Assembly: GCA_019104905.1 (NCBI GenBank)
Contig: JAHRXB010000094.1
Location: 1 to 11,012, forward strand
Source of the DNA: Bdellovibrio sp.
GTDB lineage: Bacteria; Bdellovibrionota; Bdellovibrionia; Bdellovibrionales; Bdellovibrionaceae
Reading direction: 5' to 3'
Length of the DNA: 11,012 bases
The notes under the pieces are model-generated. The model did no database searches, was not told where the DNA came from, and worked only from the letters and a program-made list of their open reading frames with translations. This document shows positions 6,268 to 11,012 of the stretch, in pieces. The position numbers and the translations under genes are program-made. How positions within the stretch are numbered: the stretch's first letter is position 1; each line of letters begins with the position of its first letter.

Positions 6268-7398
6268 TTAGTGTTTTCCTTTTTTCGCCTTCTTCGGAGC
6301 TGCTTCTTCAGCCTCTACCGGTGGCTCATCGTTCATGTGTTCTGCATTCTCAGGGTTGTTGGCGTCCAACAAAAGTTTGCCGATACCATTCGCCGCCAAG
6401 ATCTTCTTACGAAGTTCAGTCATGTATTCAGGATGTTCTTTCAAGAAATTTTTCGCCTGATCACGACCTTGTCCCATGCGCTCGCCATTGATTGAGAACC
6501 ACGCACCTGATTTTTCAACCATGTTCGCAGTCACCGCCAAATCAAGAAGGTCACCCTCTTCAGAGATTCCTTCGCCGTACATCAAATCAAACTCAACCTT
6601 TGTGAAAGGAGGAGCCATTTTGTTTTTCACAACTTTCACCGCAGTACGGTTTCCAGTCACATCTTCACCGTTTTTGATTGCGCCCACGCGACGAACATCC
6701 AAACGAACAGAAGAATAGAACTTCAAAGCATTTCCACCTGTTGTTGTTTCAGGATTTCCAAACATCACACCGATTTTCATACGGATTTGGTTGATAAAGA
6801 TCACCAATGTGTTGGAACGGTTGATGGCCGCCGTCAACTTACGAAGAGCTTGAGACATCAAACGAGCTTGAAGACCCACGTGAGAGTCGCCCATGTCGCC
6901 TTCGATCTCTGCACGAGGAACCAACGCCGCCACAGAGTCGACAACCAAAACGTCAATCGCGCCAGAGCGAACCAGAGTCTCGGTGATTTCCAAAGCTTGT
7001 TCGCCTGTGTCTGGTTGAGAGATCAAAAGATCTTCTGTGTTTACACCCAACTTACGAGCATAGTTAATATCCAAAGCGTGTTCCGCATCGACGAACGCAA
7101 CCACGCCGCCTTTTTTCTGAGCTTGAGCGATAACAGAAAGAGCGATGGTCGTTTTACCAGAAGATTCAGGACCGTAAATTTCAACGATACGACCTTTAGG
7201 AAGTCCACCAATACCCAAAGCGATATCCAAGCTCAAAGCTCCGGTGCTGATCGCTTCAACGTCTTTCACAAGACTGTCGTTGGCGCCCAAACGCATGATA
7301 GAGCCTTTCCCGAATTGTTTCTCAATAGTAGAAACCGCCAACTCGAGGGCTTTGGATTTTTCGCTGTTTGCTTTGCTGTCTACAGTAGCATTTGCCAT
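6268..7398 (-). CDS. recA: RecA recombinase
   Basis: This 376-residue DNA-dependent ATPase carries out strand exchange, recombinational repair and activation of LexA self-cleavage. Walker [10 protein letters not shown] is at 76-84, Walker [13 protein letters not shown] at 148-159, the L1 region at [15 protein letters not shown] (161-175), [10 protein letters not shown] at 201-210, and L2 leading into [16 protein letters not shown] (221-236). Length is slightly above the common 345-355 because of the tail. The C-terminal tail is first acidic ([11 protein letters not shown]) and then ends in a basic PKKAKKGKH, unlike the purely acidic tail of the E. coli protein. ATG at 7398 has AAGGGA about 7 bases upstream. 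It is third in a pgpA-pncC-recA operon, 65 bases after pncC. A cinA/pncC gene next to recA is a widely conserved arrangement. No convincing LexA-type site is seen in the 65-base gap. Confidence 0.99.
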   Translation of the reverse strand: MANATVDSKANSEKSKALELAVSTIEKQFGKGSIMRLGANDSLVKDVEAISTGALSLDIALGIGGLPKGRIVEIYGPESSGKTTIALSVIAQAQKKGGVVAFVDAEHALDINYARKLGVNTEDLLISQPDTGEQALEITETLVRSGAIDVLVVDSVAALVPRAEIEGDMGDSHVGLQARLMSQALRKLTAAINRSNTLVIFINQIRMKIGVMFGNPETTTGGNALKFYSSVRLDVRRVGAIKNGEDVTGNRTAVKVVKNKMAPPFTKVEFDLMYGEGISEEGDLLDLAVTANMVEKSGAWFSINGERMGQGRDQAKNFLKEHPEYMTELRKKILAANGIGKLLLDANNPENAEHMNDEPPVEAEEAAPKKAKKGKH

Positions 7399-7463
7399 CT
7401 GTGTTCCCTTCTCGTAGCCACCGCCACGATTCTTTGAATGTTAATTTTAGGCCTGGGCCTCTT

Positions 7464-7949
7464 TTATTTCCTGTCGAGAATCTGAACCAGCCAAGCCACT
7501 GCATAGTCGACGGATGTCTGCTGGATGGCTTTGCGATCTCCCGAAAAGAACTCTTTTCGCGAGCTTTCAAAGTTTGGTCCAGCGATGGCAAAGCACACAG
7601 TGCCCACAGGCTTCGTGGGTGTTCCACCACTCGGACCTGCAATACCTGTGATTGCCACAGACCATTCAGTTTTAAGCTGTCGACGCACTCCGTGCGCCAT
7701 TTGACGAGCGACCGCTTCGCTCACCGCACCCTCTTGCATGAGAGTGTCTCGACGGACCCCCAGAAGATCCACCTTCGCCTCGTTAGAGTAAGAAACCACA
7801 GAGCCTAAAAAGATGTCGGAAACGCCAGGCTGCTCTGTCATAAAAGCCGAAAGTGCACCTCCAGTACAACTTTCCGCAAAACTCACAGTGAGTTTTTGGT
7901 CGCGAAGGGATCGAATGAGTTCTTGAAGCTTTTCGTTGTTCAGTGCCAT
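7464..7949 (-). CDS. pncC: PncC/CinA C-terminal-type nicotinamide-nucleotide amidohydrolase
   Basis: This 161-residue protein corresponds to the C-terminal CinA domain alone, the usual length for stand-alone PncC (about 160). Family motifs are AESCTGG at 25-31, GSVVSYSNEAK at 49-59 and TGIAGPSGGT at 101-110, followed by PVGTVCFAI. PncC hydrolyses nicotinamide mononucleotide to nicotinate mononucleotide and ammonia in pyridine nucleotide salvage, notably recycling the NMN released by bacterial DNA ligase. That gives a rationale for sitting beside recA. The N-terminal MoaB-like/COG1058 domain of full-length CinA is absent, and there is no upstream remnant because pgpA ends immediately before. 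The pgpA stop TAA abuts its ATG (TAAATG), so it is translated in coupling with pgpA. Confidence 0.93.
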   Translation of the reverse strand: MALNNEKLQELIRSLRDQKLTVSFAESCTGGALSAFMTEQPGVSDIFLGSVVSYSNEAKVDLLGVRRDTLMQEGAVSEAVARQMAHGVRRQLKTEWSVAITGIAGPSGGTPTKPVGTVCFAIAGPNFESSRKEFFSGDRKAIQQTSVDYAVAWLVQILDRK

Positions 7950-8429
7950 TTACGGTACCAACACCTGAGAGCCCAACCAGTTGGTTTGAGTGTAGAGAAC
8001 TTGCATGATGAGACTCGCAATTATCCCCGCGGCCACATCGTCCACCATCACTCCAAGACCTCCCTGGATCTTCTTATCTAAATATCCTATGAATAAAGGC
8101 TTTGTAATGTCCAGTACTCTAAAAAGGACAAAGCCAATTAGAATGGCCTGCCACGTCAAAGGCAACCACACCATGGTAATGAGAAAACCTAAAACCTCAT
8201 CAATTACGATCTCTTTGTGATCGTGCCCACCCTTTTCCTGCTCATAAAATTCGCAGGCTATAATTCCGACCGGGAGCAGCAAAACAATCGCCCCCATGTA
8301 CACCAAAGGCCCCAGCTCCCATAAAAGAACAACCAACGGAATTGTCACCATCGTCGCAACAGTTCCCGGCCCTTTCGGAAAGCGCCCCACACCAAAAAGA
8401 GTAGCCAACTGAATCAAAAATTTCCGCAT
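7950..8429 (-). CDS. pgpA: PgpA, phosphatidylglycerophosphatase A
   Basis: This 159-residue inner-membrane enzyme removes the terminal phosphate from phosphatidylglycerophosphate to give phosphatidylglycerol. PgpA motifs in order are GVGRFPKGPGT (13-23), HKEIVIDEVLG (71-81), FRVLDITKP (103-111) and GGLGVMVDDVAAG (123-135); the acidic residues in these motifs form the Mg-dependent site. Hydrophobic segments lie near 25-38, 43-60, 82-105 and 130-148. Length matches the family (about 160-170). It is first in the pgpA-pncC-recA operon. ATG at 8429 is favoured by the conserved MRKFLIQLATLFG start, yet the sequence before it (CCTAGGGT-ATG) is a poor ribosome binding site. The region is also occupied by the dyad at 8438-8452. 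Confidence 0.94.
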   Translation of the reverse strand: MRKFLIQLATLFGVGRFPKGPGTVATMVTIPLVVLLWELGPLVYMGAIVLLLPVGIIACEFYEQEKGGHDHKEIVIDEVLGFLITMVWLPLTWQAILIGFVLFRVLDITKPLFIGYLDKKIQGGLGVMVDDVAAGIIASLIMQVLYTQTNWLGSQVLVP

Positions 8430-8437
8430 ACCCTAGG

Positions 8438-8452
8438 AGGTACGCCGTACCT
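8438..8452. promoter_or_regulatory. 15-base dyad upstream of pgpA-pncC-recA, LexA-like
   Basis: AGGTACGCCGTACCT is a perfect 7-base inverted repeat around one central base (8445). Its core GTAC-GCC-GTAC shares TAC-N3-GTA with TTAC-N3-GTAA, the LexA motif I recall being reported for Bdellovibrio bacteriovorus (6 of 8 fixed positions). It ends 9 bases before the pgpA ATG, so a bound repressor or, in RNA, a hairpin could control expression. The binding factor is inferred. Confidence 0.45.
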
Positions 8453-8532
8453 TTTTGCATTGCAACGCAGAATGATGAGCGTCAGACAATATGTCCATAG
8501 TCTAGACCCCTGTTCTTTGGGGCAAATATTGT

Positions 8533-8538
8533 TATACT
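8533..8538 (+). promoter_or_regulatory. putative -10 element of trpS
   Basis: TATACT matches 5 of 6 positions of TATAAT. Transcription would start about 7 bases later, at or next to the GTG start codon at 8545. No good -35 hexamer is visible 16-18 bases upstream. Confidence 0.45.
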
Positions 8539-8544
8539 TGGAAC

Positions 8545-9543
8545 GTGAAACCCATCATTCTTACCGGCGACCGGCCTACCGGCCCCTTGCATTTAGGCCA
8601 CTATATCGGCTCACTCAAAAATCGCGTGATCCTGCAAGAAACTCACAAACAGTATCTTATTATCGCCGATGCTCAGGCCATGACGGACAATTTTAAAGAC
8701 CCCCAGATGATTCGCGAAAATATTCTGGAGGTTGCCCTCGACTATCTGGCAGTGGGCATCGATCCCACTCTCAGCACAATCTTCGTTCAATCTATGATTC
8801 CAGAACTCTTTGAGGCCACGTTCTATTTCCTAAATTTGGTTACAGTCGCCCGCCTCGAACGCAACCCCACCGTCAAATCAGAAATCGCTCAGAAAAATTT
8901 TGAAAAGAATCTGCCGGCGGGATTCCTCACTTACCCCGTCAGCCAGGCTGCCGATATTTTGTGTTTTCACGCCGACCTTGTTCCCGTCGGAGACGATCAA
9001 AACCCCATGATCGAACAAACCAACGAAATTGCCCAAAGATTCAATCATCTTTATCAAAAAGAGTTTTTCAAAAAAGTAAAAGCCCTCGGAGGCCACTATG
9101 GTCGACTGCCCGGAATTGACGGCAAAGCAAAGATGAGCAAATCCCTAGGTAACTCGATTCAACTTTCTGAACCCTATGAGCAAATAAAAAAGAAAGTTCA
9201 AAAGATGTATACAGATCCCCATCATCTGCACATTGACGACCCGGGACAGGTTGAAGGGAATGTCGTCTTCACTTTCCTCGACGCTTTTGATCCTGACGCT
9301 GAAGAGATTTTAAGACTCAAAGAACACTACCGTCGAGGCGGCTTGGGAGATGGGGTCCTCAAACAGCGACTCACTCAGGTTCTTGAAGAAGTCATAGCCC
9401 CTATTCGCGCACGGCGCAGTGAATTCGCCAAAGACAAAGGAGAAGTTCTACGCTTGTGTCGCAAAGGTTCTGAAGAAGCGCGCCAGGTGGTCGCCACCAC
9501 CGTGACGGAAATGAAAAGCATCATGGGCGTCGGGACCTTCTAA
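8545..9543 (+). CDS. trpS: tryptophanyl-tRNA synthetase
   Basis: This 332-residue class I synthetase charges tRNA(Trp) with tryptophan using ATP. Signatures are HLGH (16-19, HIGH class) within GDRPTGPLHLGHYIGSL, PVSQAADIL (131-139, tryptophan pocket), VPVGDDQ (146-152) and KMSKS (196-200). Length is normal for bacterial TrpRS. The HIGH-region wording is the 'RPTG.LHLGH' variety rather than the E. coli 'TIGN' type. The start codon is GTG at 8545: it is the first possible start after an in-frame TAG at 8503-8505, and the protein begins exactly where the family does. No Shine-Dalgarno sequence is present at a useful distance (only GGA two bases away), and a -10-like TATACT lies 7 bases upstream, so the mRNA may be leaderless. 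Its stop overlaps the stop of the convergent acyl-CoA synthetase gene. Confidence 0.97.
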   Translation: MKPIILTGDRPTGPLHLGHYIGSLKNRVILQETHKQYLIIADAQAMTDNFKDPQMIRENILEVALDYLAVGIDPTLSTIFVQSMIPELFEATFYFLNLVTVARLERNPTVKSEIAQKNFEKNLPAGFLTYPVSQAADILCFHADLVPVGDDQNPMIEQTNEIAQRFNHLYQKEFFKKVKALGGHYGRLPGIDGKAKMSKSLGNSIQLSEPYEQIKKKVQKMYTDPHHLHIDDPGQVEGNVVFTFLDAFDPDAEEILRLKEHYRRGGLGDGVLKQRLTQVLEEVIAPIRARRSEFAKDKGEVLRLCRKGSEEARQVVATTVTEMKSIMGVGTF

Positions 9544-11012
9544 GGAAGTTCCTGGGCCCAGGTTTCACTCAAAGTGATCTTCGAGTCCTCTTCCCAAAAC
9601 TCGTAAGACGATTTTTCGCCGGCCATGCGTTTGGCCTTTTCCATACTCACCAGCTCTGAACGCAAAACTTCTCCCGCAGTGTTTTTGGGAATCTCCATAA
9701 ATTCCACGCGGCGAATGCGCTTAAATGGAGACAAACGCAATCGTGCAAAGTGCATGATGTCCAAAGCCAACTCTTTGGTCGGCTCGGTGCCCTTGACCAA
9801 AGCGATCAAAGCCTTAGGAACAGCTTCTCGAATGGGATCTGGACTGGGAATAACCACCACCTCCCTGACGGACGGAAACTCCTTTAAAACAAACTCCAAT
9901 TCATGAGGACTGATCCGATAGTCTGAAGACTTAAACAATCCATCCAGGCGTTCTGCAAAAGTATAATTCCCAGCATCGTCAAGGTAAGCGGAATCCCCGG
10001 TTCGATAGTATTCCAAGGAGCTATCCAGGCCCGACATGACTCCCCAAGGATGATCTTTGAGATTCACGCAAACTTCTCCAGCATCGGACTCTTTATTTTC
10101 ATTATCCAACAGAGTGATTTTAAAACCGGGAAGCGCCTTTCCCATGGTGCCAAAGCTGCCTTTTTCATCCGGAGGAATTCCGATCAAAGTTGATGTCTCG
10201 GTCTGGCCATAACCGTCGCGCACGAAGATTCTCCAAGCCCCATAAACTTTTGAAATGATCTCGGCACTGAGTGCCTCTCCCGTGCTCACGGCTTCGCGCA
10301 AATGCACCTGAAAAGAAGAAAGATCTTCCATCGTAAGAAGTCGCCATACTGTCGGAGGCGCACAGAATGTCGTGATCTTGTACTCACTCAGCACATCCAG
10401 AATCATCTTGGCGTTGAAGCGTTCTTGTTTATAAATAAATATCGTCGCCTCAGCATTCCAAGGAGCAATAAAGTTGTTCCAGTCATGCATCGCCCATCCG
10501 GTTGAGTTAATCCCTAAGTGTACATCCCCAGGGCGAAGTCCAATCCAATACATTGTTGAAAGATGACCGACGGGAAATCCCCCATAAGAGTGCTCCACAA
10601 CTCGTGGTTTCACCGAGCTGGCCGAAGTGAAGTAACGCACCAACGGATCTGTTGCTTTGGTTTTGATCGTGGGCTCAAAAAAAGTGCTTTCTTGAAAACA
10701 TTTTTCATAAGAAGTCCATCCCGACGCTTCGCCATCCACCAAAAGACCCAGCACGCTGGACGCCGCAAGATCAAACTTTTCGGCATGTTTTTTGGTCGTG
10801 GCAATAAGTTTCACTTTCTCGCGATCCAAACGATCCTTGAACTCCTGCTGAGACAACAGGGGACTGTTCGGAATCAAAACCGCCCCTACTTTCATTGCTC
10901 CCAGCATCAACTCCCACAGAGCAACATCATTTTCTATCAACAGAAAGACGGAGTCTCCTTTCTGCACCCCTTGGTTTTTCAAAAAATTGGCGACCTGATT
11001 AGAACGCTTGGA
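9540..11012 (-). CDS. AMP-forming acyl-CoA synthetase-like protein with altered catalytic motifs (5' end cut by window edge)
   Basis: The frame is open across the right edge for 490 residues. The TTG at 10982 is internal, since SNQVANFLKNQGVQKGDSV, a normal family N-terminal stretch, continues before it. Relatives activate acetate or medium-chain acids to acyl-CoA through an acyl-AMP. Conserved parts are HSYGGFPVGHLSTMYW, GWAMHDWNNFIAPWNAEAT, STGEALS, GYGQTETS (motif A5), YRTGD (A7) and FKSSDYRISPHELE (A8). Two core motifs deviate: the phosphate-binding loop normally TSGTTGxPK reads TSASSVKPR (around 10607-10633), and the A10 motif normally PKTxSGK reads PKNTAGE (around 9671-9691), with Glu for the lysine needed for adenylation. 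The enzyme may be inactive for adenylation, have a changed substrate, or depend on other residues. It is convergent with trpS; substrate unknown. Confidence 0.88.
   Translation of the reverse strand, partial: SKRSNQVANFLKNQGVQKGDSVFLLIENDVALWELMLGAMKVGAVLIPNSPLLSQQEFKDRLDREKVKLIATTKKHAEKFDLAASSVLGLLVDGEASGWTSYEKCFQESTFFEPTIKTKATDPLVRYFTSASSVKPRVVEHSYGGFPVGHLSTMYWIGLRPGDVHLGINSTGWAMHDWNNFIAPWNAEATIFIYKQERFNAKMILDVLSEYKITTFCAPPTVWRLLTMEDLSSFQVHLREAVSTGEALSAEIISKVYGAWRIFVRDGYGQTETSTLIGIPPDEKGSFGTMGKALPGFKITLLDNENKESDAGEVCVNLKDHPWGVMSGLDSSLEYYRTGDSAYLDDAGNYTFAERLDGLFKSSDYRISPHELEFVLKEFPSVREVVVIPSPDPIREAVPKALIALVKGTEPTKELALDIMHFARLRLSPFKRIRRVEFMEIPKNTAGEVLRSELVSMEKAKRMAGEKSSYEFWEEDSKITLSETWAQELP

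Noticed and set aside
6787..7437. Open frame of 216 codons on the plus strand opposite recA
   Set aside because: recA is certain on the minus strand; the antisense product is His/Arg/Gln-rich with no domain and no start signal.
7449..7460. AGGCCCAGGCCT inverted repeat between pncC and recA as terminator or operator
   Set aside because: The stem is short (5 bases per arm around 2), no proper T tract follows, and it does not resemble a LexA site.
7444..7477. Separate recA promoter (TCGACA at 7472-7477 with TAAAAT at 7444-7449 on the minus strand)
   Set aside because: Each hexamer matches 5 of 6 consensus positions, but the spacer is 22 bases, too long for a standard promoter; recA may simply be read from the operon promoter.
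10980..10982. TTG at 10982 as the true start of the acyl-CoA synthetase
   Set aside because: The frame continues upstream with a family-like N-terminal segment to the window edge, so the gene is truncated by the window.
1..11012. CRISPR arrays, tRNA or rRNA genes, insertion sequences, integrase or attachment sites, toxin-antitoxin or phage-defence genes
   Set aside because: No spaced direct repeats, cloverleaf-like segments, transposase or integrase motifs, or defence-type proteins were seen on either strand.

Overview
The window looks like chromosomal DNA of a Gram-negative predatory-type bacterium of the Bdellovibrionota (Bdellovibrio or a close relative). This is inferred from the feel of the RecA, PgpA, PncC and TrpS proteins, the many short lipoproteins and the AT-leaning codon use. 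The taxon call is moderate, because no marker RNA lies in the window. All positions are gene-rich, and no gene-free stretch exceeds 300 bases.

Region 1 (1-6046) is a nitrous oxide reduction (nos) locus. On the minus strand, read from 4905 downward, are nosZ (4905-2938), a small uncharacterised four-helix membrane protein gene (2882-2313), nosL (2305-1904), nosD (1907-657) and nosF (660 to the left edge, cut off). Tight spacing and two ATGA overlaps (nosL/nosD and nosD/nosF) make this one operon. Divergent from nosZ, on the plus strand, are a lipoprotein cytochrome c (5024-5479) and a lipoprotein with one fasciclin (FAS1) domain (5501-6046). The 118-base divergent region holds an FNR/CRP-family dyad (TGAT-N4-ATCA), placed about 40 bases before a plausible cytochrome transcription start. 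NosZ has a Sec-type, probably lipoprotein, leader and no twin-arginine motif, as expected of clade II (atypical) NosZ. The picture is a membrane-tethered N2O reductase (NosZ), a tethered haem electron carrier, NosL/NosD/NosF for copper-site maturation, and two poorly understood accessory proteins. NosY would be expected just past the left edge; NosR, NosG, NosH and NosC homologues are not in view.

Region 2 (6047-6267) separates the convergent FAS1 and recA genes. It is packed with stem-loops: a weak hairpin, a strong GAAA-tetraloop terminator, a 48-base imperfect palindrome, and a second strong terminator with T tracts on both sides.

Region 3 (6268-8429, minus strand) is a tight housekeeping operon, pgpA-pncC-recA: phospholipid synthesis, NMN deamidation and recombination. 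Just upstream of pgpA is a 15-base near-perfect dyad whose core TAC-N3-GTA resembles the LexA motif reported for Bdellovibrio.

Region 4 (8430-11012) has trpS on the plus strand, starting at GTG with no convincing ribosome binding site and possibly leaderless. Its stop codon overlaps that of a convergent, edge-truncated AMP-forming acyl-CoA synthetase gene, which has a degraded nucleotide-binding loop and lacks the usual C-terminal catalytic lysine.
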